The translations under genes were made by a program, and so were the position numbers. DNA of 64,000 nt from Hyphomicrobiales bacterium (GTDB taxonomy: Bacteria; Pseudomonadota; Alphaproteobacteria; Rhizobiales; Rhizobiaceae). Of this stretch, positions 1-8,973 are shown one piece after another (position 1 is the first letter of the stretch; the number at the start of each line of letters is the position of its first letter). The stretch is taken from NCBI GenBank assembly GCA_900468805.1, contig UEIF01000008.1, forward strand, positions 62,001-126,000. Direction: 5' to 3'. Below the pieces are notes generated by a model. It was not told the DNA's origin. It searched no databases and worked only from the letters and a program-made list of their open reading frames with translations.

Positions 1-810
1 ATCACGGCCGAGCGCAAGCAACGAATGGACGCCGAGCACCGGCTCGCCCAGCTGGAAGAGCAGAACAACGACCTATCCGCCCAGCTTGTCGAGGCGCAGT
101 CGAAACTCGGCTCGAACATGTCGCCAACCGATCGCGCGAAATTCGAGAGCGAATGGCGCGAGCTGGTCTCTGCGCGGCAGATCATCGACAGGCTCAAAAT
201 GAACGACGCGAGCCCCGCTGATCTTGCCAAGCTGGCAGCGGTCGCAAAGGTCCTGGCGGCAAACAATATCCCGCTGGACAAGGCTCCTGGCCAGCTCGAG
301 CAGCTGCTGCACGGGGAGATCAAGCCCCATGAATGGCCGCCGATCATCAATCTCTCGGAAGCCGGCGGGTATTACTTCACGTCCGGCAGCGCCGCATTGA
401 CGCCGGAGTACGAGGACAAGCTTGAGACTTCCATCGCGGATCAGATTGCCGACAACCTCGAACGCTACCAGGTCGACGTGGTCGAGGTAATCGGGCACAC
501 GGACGAGCAGCGCGTTGCCAGAAATTCGTCCAATCTCGACGATGCGTCGATCGGCGTCATCGATGGCGAGCTTCCGATCGACGCTCTCCAGCCCGCCGAT
601 AACGCCGGGCTCGGTCTCGCGCGCGCGATCGCCGTTGCAAATATTCTGAAGGCCAATCCGAAGCTGAAGGACGTGACGGTCCTGCCGATGTCGGCTGCGC
701 AGCTGGTCATTCCCGGTGACACGCTCACCAGCGTGCGGGCTGGAGACGTCAAGGAACGGCGCCGCATCGAGATCAGGATCAGGCGTCGGGCCGAGTCCCT
801 GCAGCCCTGA
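1..810 (+). CDS. OmpA/MotB-like C-terminal domain protein, 5' end outside window
   Basis: The frame is open from base 1, so the real start lies upstream; the first ATG inside the window is at 25. The visible N-terminal part is charged and looks coiled-coil (LEEQNNDLSAQLVEAQ). The last ~150 residues resemble an OmpA/MotB peptidoglycan-binding domain: a YYFTSGSAAL strand, the VEVIGHTDEQR motif, and a C-terminal RRRIEIRIRR strand. Proteins of this shape occur as cell-wall anchors of motor-like complexes, including MotB and the ZorB protein of Zorya defence. No membrane segment is visible because the N-terminus is missing, so the system it belongs to cannot be decided. Confidence 0.75.
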   Translation: MTAERKQRMDAEHRLAQLEEQNNDLSAQLVEAQSKLGSNMSPTDRAKFESEWRELVSARQIIDRLKMNDASPADLAKLAAVAKVLAANNIPLDKAPGQLEQLLHGEIKPHEWPPIINLSEAGGYYFTSGSAALTPEYEDKLETSIADQIADNLERYQVDVVEVIGHTDEQRVARNSSNLDDASIGVIDGELPIDALQPADNAGLGLARAIAVANILKANPKLKDVTVLPMSAAQLVIPGDTLTSVRAGDVKERRRIEIRIRRRAESLQP

Positions 811-1451
811 TTTGAGCGCGGTTCTCAGCTTAAGGTGCGGCGAGCAACCACGGTAGTTCGCAATGGCAACCTGCCGGTAGCACGACTGATTGGCATCGGA
901 ATTCCTGCTAGCATTGATATCTGGCGCGAACACCTTTCTGGCACTGGCCCGGGTCTTCGGCGCTAGCTGTTGCCTGTTCTTCGGGTGCGTAACCTGCGGG
1001 GATGCCCGTCTGGCCGTGTTTTTCGAGAGGAACTTCCAACCGCGTTCGGGCAGAGGCCCGCCTCAGTTCACCGAAAAAAATGATGCTTCCGTCGGCGGCC
1101 TGCTCGGCATTCACGATGTTTTCACGTCGAGGCGATGCCACGGCAGACTGCGCGGAAGGAATTCTCCTTTATCCTTCCCTGCAAAGAAAGTCGACGAGGC
1201 GGTCACTATACAGGGGCATCGATTGCGATTCGTCACGGTAGATTTGGCGTCCAAGCCTGACACCATGCGGCGGGACCTCATCGCGATTATAGCGAGATGA
1301 CGGTAGCGAGAATCCCCACGATGCAATCAACGTCGTCAGAGATGTTGAGGAAGGACTCATTATCGGCTGCCTTGCACTCGTCAGTTGCACTGATATAGGT
1401 GACGAATCTTCACGCATTTTTCTCTCATCACAGATTCGGGGTCACGCGGGC
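811..1451. other. Degenerate intergenic stretch
   Basis: No intact gene is supported between the OmpA-like gene and the nuclease-like gene. The one recognisable item is the short antisense remnant at 1067-1139. The other open frames here are short, overlap on both strands and have no family signature, as expected of decayed DNA. Confidence 0.5.
1067..1139 (-). pseudogene. Remnant of a small secreted protein gene (C-terminal end only)
   Basis: Read on the minus strand, this stretch encodes ENIVNAEQAADGSIIFF. That nearly matches the C-terminus of the intact secreted protein at 31858-32214 (ENVVNAEQAADGSITFY). The signal peptide and middle of that protein are absent here. A T-run near the end and an extra base just upstream disturb the alignment. 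It is best read as the decayed tail of a former paralogue. Confidence 0.7.
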
Positions 1452-2571
1452 ATGTTCGGCGGACTGGCGCGATTATTGGCGGCTTTTGGGAAAAGCAGCG
1501 TCGACGTCTACGAGTGGAACCAATCGGATGTGCGAAAGGATCGCCTGCCAAATGGACCGATCTGGACAAGCTTGGCAACGCCGCGCCAGAAGCTCAATTT
1601 TACAGGATGGCAACTCGCCCACGCCGTCGTAAAGGCCGACTACCTCATCGAGCGCGCGTTGTTGTTGCCAGGCCTGGGTTTGCTTTTGCAGCTTGACCAC
1701 ATCGTCGACTTCGCCTCCGCTTCCAACCTCAAGCTGGTTCCTGGCACTGTTGATACGCTCAACAACTTTACTCGGACAAGCTTGAGCGGCCGGATAGGCC
1801 AAGGGCTGTCTCTGCTCTTTGCCCAGAGCAAGGGGTAATGCTTTCGTCTGCCATCTGGCGTCCGACCCGATCGTCGTAAGTCATATCGCTACGCTTCCGA
1901 AGAAATCGAAGAAGGTAGCAGATTTCCTGTTCGAGGATTCGGGTAATCAGCGAATGATTTTGGAGTCCAAGGCGTCCTTCAAGCAGAGCACGGATGCACC
2001 GTCGCCGATCAAGTCAACACTGAAAGCTGCCTTGACGGAACAAGTCGACTACTGGATGACACGCATCAGTCCTGCTGCTTCAAAGGGATACGCCGTCTAC
2101 TCATGCCTCCGCGAATCCGGAAACCCGGTTCCGACAGCCCTCATCTTCGTGGATCCGCCAAAGCAGCGAATTCGGCAGCCCATCGAGTTCCCCAGAGGTC
2201 ACGTCCGTCGGCGCAACTACGCTGCGTGGCTGCGGCTCATGGGCCTCACGGAGACCGCCGACAACTTGTCACGGACTAATATGCATGAGCGCTTGCAGAC
2301 CATCCTCCCCGTTATTCGGGTCGGAACCCGGCGGTTCGGAGTCGTCGTTCAGTACTCGCTCGAGAAGCACGGGCGCTGGCTCGCTATCGGGCTCGATGTC
2401 GAAGCCCTCAAGGCGATCGGTTCTTCGCTGAACGATGACGACGGCCCCTTGCTTGCATATAACGAAGCGCCAGCGGGTGACCAGTTCGGGAGCATCTTTG
2501 CTGACGGCTCTTACCTCGGCCTGATCGATGAGCGCTCCCAGTTCGAAGGCTACCAGCCCTTTCTGCTGTGA
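1452..2571 (+). pseudogene. PD-(D/E)XK-like nuclease gene split by a frameshift
   Basis: Two abutting frames appear to be one gene. The first (1452-1838) ends in a TAA directly after a GGGG run at 1832-1835; the second continues from there to 2571. Removing one G joins them as ...FAQSKG-NAFVCHL..., giving a protein of about 373 residues. After the junction, ADFLFED followed by MILESKASF fits the D...ExK core of PD-(D/E)XK nucleases, with a downstream EQVDYW helix. The start is uncertain, since no good ribosome site precedes 1452. The function is unknown; a restriction or defence nuclease is plausible. The frameshift could be real, or a homopolymer sequencing error. Confidence 0.6.
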
Positions 2572-2969
2572 AGGGATTAAGCGACGGCGCAAGGTCTTGG
2601 AGCTGCATATTTTCCATTCGGCAGCCATTTGATCTCATCCAAGAGCGGACCGTTGATCGCTTATCGGGGGGTGCCGCAGACTTGGTGCAAAGCGTTGGAT
2701 CGTGCCCGACTGTGGCGCTACGGTGAGCCGAATCTGTCGGCTTCCGCGGCCCGCGCCGTCCTAATCTCTATCGGAATCGTCCAAACTCGTTTTGACTTTA
2801 GCCGCGAAGGTCAAAAGAACAGGCATTCCTAGGCGATTTCGACAATCAATCCACCCGCGAAATTGCGATCCTTCTGCCGTTAGCACTGCGGAACAGTTGT
2901 CGGACATGCGCTCGCGCGTTTCTGATCGGCAACGCGTCGGTCCCGCGTCATCGCCAAGAGGATTGCCAA
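2572..2969. other. Intergenic region upstream of oxalate decarboxylase
   Basis: No gene is supported. The stretch must hold the promoter of the decarboxylase gene, whose AGAGGA ribosome site sits seven bases before the ATG at 2970. I see no clear operator palindrome. Confidence 0.4.
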
Positions 2970-4106
2970 ATGACTGATCAAGCACGAGTAGAGCCGGTTC
3001 GCGGAACGCGTGGGTCTGACGACCCTGGCCCCAGGAACCTGGCTATCGATCTACAGAATCCTGATATTCTCCTACCTCCCGAGACTGATAACGGCTCGCT
3101 GCCGAACCTGAAGTTTCCCTTTGCGCTTGCTCACAATCGTATCGAAGACGGTGGATGGGCTCGCGAGGTGACAGTGCGAGATTTTCCAGCGTCCAAAACG
3201 ATGGCCGGTGTCAATATGCGCCTTGGCCCTGGCGTCGTCCGCGAATTGCACTGGCACAAGGAAGCGGAATGGGCCTATATCCTTGCTGGCACCGCACGGC
3301 TGACCGTTGTCGATGCGGAAGGAAACCTTTCGATCGACGACCTCAAGACGGGCGACATGTGGCTGGTTCCGGCGGGCATTCCGCACGCCATCCAAGGCAT
3401 GGAGGAGGGGACCGAGTTTCTCCTTGTATTCGACGACGGAAACTTCTCCGAAAACGAGACGTTGCTCATCACTGAGTATCTGGCGCACACGCCGCCGAGC
3501 GTGCTCGCGAAAAACTTTGGCATCGACAGCAAGCATTTCGCCAACATTCCGAAATCGGAAAAGTATATTTTCCGTCAACCCGTCCCGCAGCCGCTTGATG
3601 TTGTTCGCAAACAGATGCCGAACAGCCCGCCGCCGCATCCGTACGTTCTCCTGGCTTCGCAGATCCAGCCCGAGCGATACAGCGGCGGCACGGTGAAAAC
3701 GATTGACTCGCGCGTTTTCCCGATGACGACGCTGTCGGCTCTCATTATCGAAATAGAGCCCGGCGGAATGCGCGAGATGCACTGGCATCCGGACGCCGAC
3801 GAGTGGCAATACTATGTGCAGGGCGAAGCTCGCATGACGGTGTTCGATGCCACGAACAAGGCTCGCACTTTCGATTACAGACCCGGCGACGTGGGCTTCG
3901 TGCCTAAGACGCTCGGGCATTACATCGAGAATACGGGCAAGGAGCCTGTTCGGGTCATCAACGTCTTCAATAGTCGCATTTGTAGTGACGTCTCGCTTAA
4001 CCAATGGATGGCGCTTACACCGCCCGACTTGATCCGTGGTCATCTGAATGTCGACGACGCCGTTATAAAGGCGCTCCGCCGAAAGAACGACGCTGTCGTT
4101 CGTTGA
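2970..4106 (+). CDS. oxdC: Oxalate decarboxylase family bicupin
   Basis: A 378-residue bicupin that should split oxalate to formate and CO2 using Mn. Cupin 1 has the metal set H94-W-H96...E100...H139, and cupin 2 has H271-W-H273...E278...H317. The lid loop between strands reads SENET (160-164), close to the SENST lid of Bacillus OxdC whose Glu is the catalytic acid. That favours decarboxylase over oxalate oxidase. There is no obvious signal peptide, although related enzymes are sometimes exported. A GC-rich hairpin follows the stop. Its product, formate, could feed the formate dehydrogenase at 10.3 kb, but no shared regulation is visible. Confidence 0.9.
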   Translation: MTDQARVEPVRGTRGSDDPGPRNLAIDLQNPDILLPPETDNGSLPNLKFPFALAHNRIEDGGWAREVTVRDFPASKTMAGVNMRLGPGVVRELHWHKEAEWAYILAGTARLTVVDAEGNLSIDDLKTGDMWLVPAGIPHAIQGMEEGTEFLLVFDDGNFSENETLLITEYLAHTPPSVLAKNFGIDSKHFANIPKSEKYIFRQPVPQPLDVVRKQMPNSPPPHPYVLLASQIQPERYSGGTVKTIDSRVFPMTTLSALIIEIEPGGMREMHWHPDADEWQYYVQGEARMTVFDATNKARTFDYRPGDVGFVPKTLGHYIENTGKEPVRVINVFNSRICSDVSLNQWMALTPPDLIRGHLNVDDAVIKALRRKNDAVVR

Positions 4107-4116
4107 CCCCGTCCCG

Positions 4117-4140
4117 CCCGCTTCGTTGCGACGAAGCGGG
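4117..4140 (+). terminator. Hairpin after oxdC, possible terminator
   Basis: A perfect 10-bp stem, CCCGCTTCGT / ACGAAGCGGG, with a TGCG loop begins 10 bases after the oxdC stop. No U-tract follows, so it may be a weak terminator or an mRNA 3'-end stabiliser. Confidence 0.5.
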
Positions 4141-4160
4141 CTCACACATGGAAAATTCCG

Positions 4161-4856
4161 TTGTTCCGAAAGCAGTCCAGACACGACTTGAGCGCCGTCT
4201 TGCACTTGGGCGCCTTTCCCCTTCTGTATTCTTCCTGCGCGACGTGTTTGGCTGGCTTTCTCGATGCCGTTGGCTACGCGCAGCTCAATCACCTGTACGT
4301 TTCGTTTATGAGCGGCAACAGCACCCACCTCGGGATGACGATTGCTGCCGGACAATGGCAGAGCGTTCTCTACGCGGGCTCGGTGATCGCTGCGTTCGTT
4401 GTCGGCTCCTTCGCCGGAACGCTAGTCGCGGGGGCCAGACAGAAACCCCTCGTCGTACTAATCGCATGCGAGATTGCGCTCTGTGCCGCTGCGATCGGCT
4501 TAGCGGCAGTCGACTTGCCAACTTCGGCGTTGACGCTGATTGCTCTGACGATGGGGCTGCAGAACGTGATGCACCAAAACGTCGTCGGGAGCGACATCGG
4601 CAAGAGTTTTATAACCGGAGCTCTTTTCGGTTTCGGACAGGCGCTCGCGCAATTCATACGCGGCGAGGTTGGGTTGTCTCGCGCCTTGTTGCACGGTTCG
4701 TCTTGGCTGTCATTCGTCCTAGGTGTCGTTTGCGGGACCACTTCGATAGATCGCTTGGGGTTGATGTCGTCGCTTGTCCTAGCTCTTGTAGCTCTCGTTC
4801 TCCTGCTGGCAGTGGCGCTCGAACGACGAACCCTGGAAAAACCAGCCAAACAATAG
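4161..4856 (+). CDS. DUF1275 (YoaK-like) membrane protein
   Basis: About 231 residues with six or so hydrophobic segments. The DUF1275 hallmarks AGFLDAVGY and FMSGNSTHLG lie near the N-terminus, and MGLQNVMHQN lies in the middle. The family is an integral inner-membrane protein of unknown function found widely in proteobacteria. The start is a TTG at 4161; an ATG at 4148 is in a different frame, so the N-terminus is uncertain. It follows oxdC in the same direction, but a strong hairpin lies between them, so co-transcription is doubtful. Confidence 0.8.
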   Translation: MFRKQSRHDLSAVLHLGAFPLLYSSCATCLAGFLDAVGYAQLNHLYVSFMSGNSTHLGMTIAAGQWQSVLYAGSVIAAFVVGSFAGTLVAGARQKPLVVLIACEIALCAAAIGLAAVDLPTSALTLIALTMGLQNVMHQNVVGSDIGKSFITGALFGFGQALAQFIRGEVGLSRALLHGSSWLSFVLGVVCGTTSIDRLGLMSSLVLALVALVLLLAVALERRTLEKPAKQ

Positions 4857-5345
4857 CTATTTCCGTGGGTTGAAGGACTAGCGTTGAAATCCCATCCTCA
4901 ATACTATTGAGACTTTACGAAAATGGCCGCCTCCAGGACAACGAAGGCGGCCATCTGTGGGTTGCTTAGGCCCACGACCCGCGACGAAGTGAGGAACTCG
5001 CGGGCCGGCAGCGACGGGAGGGGGTCGCCGCTGAACCTCGGTCATGGAAGCGAGGTTACCCTCTAAAGATAGGTCCACCGGCCGCCTTATAGTAATTGCG
5101 CGTTGGTATGCGGTCACTCGACGATTGGTCGATGTTGGCATCATTGTCCGCTCAAGACTATTGTAGATCGTGATCCTGTCGCGCGTTTCGACTTCAATAC
5201 GCGGCCCACGAAACTCCTGTGCGATAGGCCAAGTCGACCTACACCAAGAGCCAGTGACGCGGCCAGTCGTCTTCGCTTAGCCTTATCCTCCTATGTGGAG
5301 CGGATTGCTCTCACGATCGAAGTTGGGCTGAAGGATTCGGTTTCA
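4857..5345. other. Intergenic region with two hairpins before the ABC exporter genes
   Basis: No gene is supported. The stretch holds a long hairpin at 4923-4954 and a second, 7-bp one (CCCGCGA / TCGCGGG) near 4979-5010. The reading frame of the downstream ATPase stays open back to 5103, but that part has no ABC-family similarity and I exclude it. Confidence 0.4.
4923..4954 (-). terminator. Long perfect hairpin, terminator-like
   Basis: ATGGCCGCCT and AGGCGGCCAT form a perfect 10-bp stem around a 12-base loop, 66 bases after the DUF1275 stop. Only on the minus strand is it followed by a short T-run (TTTTCG), so its direction is uncertain. It could act in both directions. Confidence 0.45.
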
Positions 5346-6098
5346 ATGAATTTGCCATTTGACCATGCGAACAACGTGCTCGATGCCGCTATTCTCGGTG
5401 AGTCCAGCCGCGGACGTCCGGCGGTGGAAGCTCACGATGTCACAAGGACGATCGGAGATCGGGTTTTAGTCGATCATGTGAACGTCGATGTCGCGATCGG
5501 CGAGATTCTGGCTGTCACCGGTCCCAGCGGCGCCGGGAAGTCTTCGTTTCTTCGACTGGTCAACCGGCTAGATGAACCTACAGCAGGAAAAATCCTCATC
5601 GATGGTGGAGACTACCGCGAGATCGACACTTCTGATCTTCGACGAAAAGTCGGAATGGTAATGCAGAGCGCTAACCTGTTTCCTGGTTCCGTTCGAGACA
5701 ACCTGTCTTTTGGCCCAGCACAAAGTCAACAAGGGCTAACTGAGGATGAAATAGACGAGCTGCTTCGGAGAGTCGGACTTGAGGGATACGTCAACAACGA
5801 TGTGAACACGCTCTCTGGCGGAGAAGCGCAAAGGGTTTCCTTTGCACGAACGCTCGCGAACAAGCCGAGCATCCTGTTGTTAGACGAGCCGACTTCCGCA
5901 CTCGACGAGGATTCAGGCCGAGCGATCGAAGAGCTGATTTTGAAGGTAGTGGCCGAGCAGCAGATGACTTGCATAATGGTAACGCACAACGCGTCGCAGG
6001 CGGCGCGTCTCGCTCGACGGACGATGTACATGGTGCGGGGCAGAGTCGTTGCCCTCGGCCGGACCAGGGAGGTACTCGATGCTCACAGCGTTGTTTGA
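5346..6098 (+). CDS. fetA: FetA-like ABC transporter ATP-binding protein
   Basis: A 250-residue ABC ATPase: Walker A GPSGAGKSS near residue 59, Q-loop MVMQSANLF near 104, signature LSGGEAQR near 156, and Walker [13 protein letters not shown] near 176. It overlaps the start of a UPF0014 permease gene by about 20 bases. That pairing defines the FetAB (YbbL/YbbM) family, which in E. coli exports iron and protects against peroxide; plant relatives (STAR1/ALS3) act in aluminium tolerance. The ATG at 5346 is chosen because family similarity begins just after it. The substrate here is inferred from family only. Confidence 0.85.
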   Translation: MNLPFDHANNVLDAAILGESSRGRPAVEAHDVTRTIGDRVLVDHVNVDVAIGEILAVTGPSGAGKSSFLRLVNRLDEPTAGKILIDGGDYREIDTSDLRRKVGMVMQSANLFPGSVRDNLSFGPAQSQQGLTEDEIDELLRRVGLEGYVNNDVNTLSGGEAQRVSFARTLANKPSILLLDEPTSALDEDSGRAIEELILKVVAEQQMTCIMVTHNASQAARLARRTMYMVRGRVVALGRTREVLDAHSVV

Positions 6099-6936
6099 TC
6101 ACCAGGTCCTGATAGGGCTCGTCCAAGCGTCCGGAGCCATCTGCCTTTGCGTGGGCGTTGTAATGCTTTGTCGCTTCTTTTTAGTGAAGGTCGAGCGAGA
6201 GACCGTTATTTCTCTCATCAGAGGCCTCATTCAAATGTCCCTTGTTGGACTAGTTTTGGGACTTCTGCTCAAGGGAAGCTTGTTGATAGGCGCACTCATT
6301 CTTCTGGGGATGGTGACCGCAGCGGCGTTTACGGCGGCGCAGCGCTTTCCAGATCTGCCCTATGCTTTCCAGATCTCGCTCTTCTCAATCGGCGCCGGCG
6401 GGATCACCGCGATTGTCTTCATGCTCCTGACGAAAAGTCTCGATGCTAACATCACCGTGCTCGTTCCCGTTGGAAGCATGATTATTGCAAACAGCATGAA
6501 CGCTTGTGCGCAGGCAATGGAGCGGTTCAGATCGGACGTCTTCGCTCATGTCGGACAAATCGAGGCCGCATTGTGTCTTGGAGCCACACCCGAGGTAAGC
6601 GTGTCGCCGCATGTTCAAAGTGCGGTGTACGCGAGCCTGCTTCCTCGATTGGACATGTTAAAATCCCTAGGTCTAGTGTGGATACCGGGCGTCATGGCGG
6701 GGATGCTGGTCACAGGCGCAAGCCCTCTCTACGCCGGGGTCTATCAGTTCGTGATCGTTGCGATGATCCTCGTTGCATCAGGCATATCCGGAATGGGAGT
6801 CACGGCGCTCATGCAGCGCCACGCTTTTTCAAAAGCAGGCCAGTTGCTTCTTCGTCCCGCTGTCGGCGACACGGCGAGACCGAAGGGATTTCTGCCGAAG
6901 ACCTTCAGCGCCTGGCTGCCGAAGATCTTCAAATAG
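6079..6936 (+). CDS. fetB: FetB/UPF0014 family ABC permease
   Basis: A 285-residue polytopic membrane protein with about seven hydrophobic segments, the UPF0014 permease that partners FetA. Diagnostic stretches are VGSMIIANSMNACAQAMERF in the middle and GLVWIPGVMAGMLVTGASP near the C-terminus. The ATG at 6079 follows a GGGAGG ribosome site and lies inside the end of fetA, so the two are translationally coupled. Together they should form a metal (probably iron) efflux transporter in the inner membrane. Confidence 0.88.
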   Translation: MLTALFDHQVLIGLVQASGAICLCVGVVMLCRFFLVKVERETVISLIRGLIQMSLVGLVLGLLLKGSLLIGALILLGMVTAAAFTAAQRFPDLPYAFQISLFSIGAGGITAIVFMLLTKSLDANITVLVPVGSMIIANSMNACAQAMERFRSDVFAHVGQIEAALCLGATPEVSVSPHVQSAVYASLLPRLDMLKSLGLVWIPGVMAGMLVTGASPLYAGVYQFVIVAMILVASGISGMGVTALMQRHAFSKAGQLLLRPAVGDTARPKGFLPKTFSAWLPKIFK

Positions 6937-7012
6937 GACTCAAAACAAGCCTAGCGATCGATCCTAGCGTCATTCTCGACCGACTCGACATCGTAACATT
7001 CGTGGCCGCTGA

Positions 7013-7345
7013 ATGCGCCAGACGGTTGCACGCAAGCGCATCGATCAATCCCTAACGAAGGGTGAATGGGAGCATGTGAAAGGTATCACGCTCATCGGTG
7101 ATGCTGCGCATCTCACTCCCCCCGATGGAGACGGTGCAAACTGGGCACTCTATGATGGTGCAGCACTCGCGAAGCCGATCGCTGCCAATCGGAACGACAT
7201 CGAAGCAGCGCTCGTTGCCTTTGAAGCGGAAATGCTTCCCCGAAGCGCAAGGTCATCGATTGAAAGCCATCAATCGTTCGAGAGAACGTTCGGATACAAT
7301 GCTCCGGACGATCTTCGGGCAATGATCATCTCTGAAGGTTGGTGA
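7013..7345 (+). pseudogene. C-terminal fragment of an FAD-dependent monooxygenase
   Basis: Only the last ~95 residues of a TetX/PHBH-like flavoprotein monooxygenase are left. GITLIGDAAHLTPPDGDGAN is the second FAD-binding (GD) motif, followed by ALYDGAALAKPI and the typical FEAEMLPRSARSS helix. The N-terminal Rossmann GxGxxG half is absent upstream, where the fetB gene ends. The fragment cannot bind FAD properly and is most likely a deletion remnant. Confidence 0.75.
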
Positions 7346-7460
7346 GGAAGCGCTAAGAAGTGGGTGCCACAGCTTACTGAAGCCTGCAATCTGAGAAACC
7401 TTTCTTCCGAAAGGCGGAGCTCCGAGCCCGCATTGCACAGCGATCCTCGGAGCCTTGGTC

Positions 7461-8294
7461 TCAAGAGAATTGCGTGCTGTAAGCTTCGTCCTTATACCTT
7501 TCATATTCGGCGCGCAGGGAATCCAGTTTCGCCATGATCGCCGACCAGCTATCGCCTCCAAGACTTAGACGCAGCGGGAGGTCGCCGGAGTTCACCATGC
7601 GCACCAGCAAATCCCCGATAAGGTTGATGTCGCTCGGAGCATAGACGCCTTCGGTGTCGTTCCGGATCATGTTAAGAATAGCATGAGCCGTTGGTGCATA
7701 ATCATCGATTTCGGGGCTTCGCAGGTTGCGTCCCACGATGCCCGTGCGCATTCCGCCGGGTTCGATGGACATCACCTTGATACCGAGCGGACCAACCTCC
7801 TGGGCCAGCGCGTCGTTCAATCCTTCCAGTGCAAACTTGGTCGCGCTGTAGTAACCGAGGCCCGGAAACGAGACGAGACCGCTCATTGAAGAGACATTTA
7901 TGATGACGCCGGCGGCTCGGGCGCGCATTTTTGGGAGGGCGGCGCGGATGGTTGCAGCAACCCCGAAGAAGTTCGTATCGAAAAGGGCACGAATTTTCTG
8001 CTCTTCACCTTCCTCGATCGCGGCCGCATATCCGATCGCGGCATTATTGACGAGGACGTCGATCCCCCCGTGCCAGTCTTCCGCATCGGTAACGGCCGCC
8101 TTTATCTCGGCGGGCTTGGCTAGGTCCATAGACAGCGCGAGGACATGCTTGGGGTAATGGACGACGAGCCGTTCGAGGCGCGCGTTGTCACGGGCGGTGA
8201 CTGCCACGCGGTGTCCGGCACGCAAAGCCGAATGTGCAATCGCTTCACCCAGACCGCTGGAAGCGCCGGTGATGAACCAGGTTTGAGGATTCAT
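7461..8294 (-). CDS. Short-chain dehydrogenase/reductase
   Basis: A 277-residue classical SDR. The N-terminal cofactor motif is TGASSGLGEAI, NNAAIG marks the central strand, NVSSMSG supplies the catalytic Ser, and YSATKFAL gives the Tyr-xxx-Lys pair. An Arg after the second strand (TARDN) suggests NADP. It resembles the SDR group often misnamed oxidoreductase/retinol dehydrogenase, so the substrate is unknown. It lies downstream of, and in the same direction as, the SnoaL-like gene at 8430-8870, 136 bases away, and could share its transcript. Confidence 0.85.
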   Translation of the reverse strand: MNPQTWFITGASSGLGEAIAHSALRAGHRVAVTARDNARLERLVVHYPKHVLALSMDLAKPAEIKAAVTDAEDWHGGIDVLVNNAAIGYAAAIEEGEEQKIRALFDTNFFGVAATIRAALPKMRARAAGVIINVSSMSGLVSFPGLGYYSATKFALEGLNDALAQEVGPLGIKVMSIEPGGMRTGIVGRNLRSPEIDDYAPTAHAILNMIRNDTEGVYAPSDINLIGDLLVRMVNSGDLPLRLSLGGDSWSAIMAKLDSLRAEYERYKDEAYSTQFS

Positions 8295-8429
8295 TGGTTT
8301 TCCTTTCAGCGAACATGACCGTGTTCGACGATTTTGGAGTTGGTCTTTGATGTTAAGGTCTTCTGGGCGAGGACGTAGGTTACGTTCTCCGTGCGCTAGG
8401 ACGTGGGTCCCGCATGCATGATCAATGCC

Positions 8430-8870
8430 TCAGTCCGCGGGAACGACTTCCAGTATTGTCCTGCGTAGGTCGAGTTTGAAAAGACGCCAGTTTCCGGCCT
8501 CAAACCGCCAGGTTTCGTGGTAATGGCCATATCCATGCATCGACCTGGGTCGATTGTCCCCGGGGGCCAGCTTGAGATAGTCCTCCATCGACCAGATTCC
8601 GTGTACTTCCGTTTCAGACAACACGTCGATCTCGTCGTTATGAATCTGATGGATCGTATGCGCACCCTCCAGGAACTTTTTGGTGACCTTCATGTACTCC
8701 GGAAGGGAATCGAAGGCGTAGAGGAGCGCGCCGTCGGGACCGTAAAAACGCAGCTCGGGACGGTCAACGATTAGAGCGGCAAAGTCGTCCCACCGTTTGG
8801 TGTCCACAAGCCGACAGTATTTCGCCTTCTGGCGTCGGACCGTATTGACCAAGGCATCGTGAGCTTGCAT
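8430..8870 (-). CDS. SnoaL/NTF2-like protein (copy 1)
   Basis: A 146-residue alpha+beta protein of the SnoaL_4-like group in the NTF2 superfamily. It has a helical start (RRQKAKYCRLVDTKRWDDF), then HQIHNDEIDVLSETEVHGIW and HYHETWRFEAGNWRLFKLDL strands. Members are small cone-shaped isomerases, dehydratases or ring-hydroxylating dioxygenase beta-like subunits. The His-containing positions line the usual pocket. It is clearly paralogous to the protein at 12409-12867. It is transcribed away from the AraC regulator at 8974, a common arrangement for a regulator and its target. Confidence 0.75.
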   Translation of the reverse strand: MQAHDALVNTVRRQKAKYCRLVDTKRWDDFAALIVDRPELRFYGPDGALLYAFDSLPEYMKVTKKFLEGAHTIHQIHNDEIDVLSETEVHGIWSMEDYLKLAPGDNRPRSMHGYGHYHETWRFEAGNWRLFKLDLRRTILEVVPAD

Positions 8871-8973
8871 TGGCAGTCTCCTTTCACGCCACCATATAGC
8901 GATGGCCCGCAGTACGCTTCAGGCCGTATCGTCCCAAGATTTGGCGCGATCGTCCATTATAGGAATACATCGT

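Noticed and set aside
73..933. Long minus-strand frame antisense to the OmpA-like gene
   Set aside because: No family motif; it is the mirror of a well-supported coding frame in high-GC DNA.
3072..4355. 427-codon minus-strand frame across oxdC
   Set aside because: oxdC has full metal-binding motifs on the plus strand; the antisense product is low-complexity Arg/Val-rich.
4004..4873. 289-codon plus-strand frame over the DUF1275 gene
   Set aside because: Arg/Ser-rich shadow; the frame at 4161 carries the DUF1275 motifs and membrane segments.
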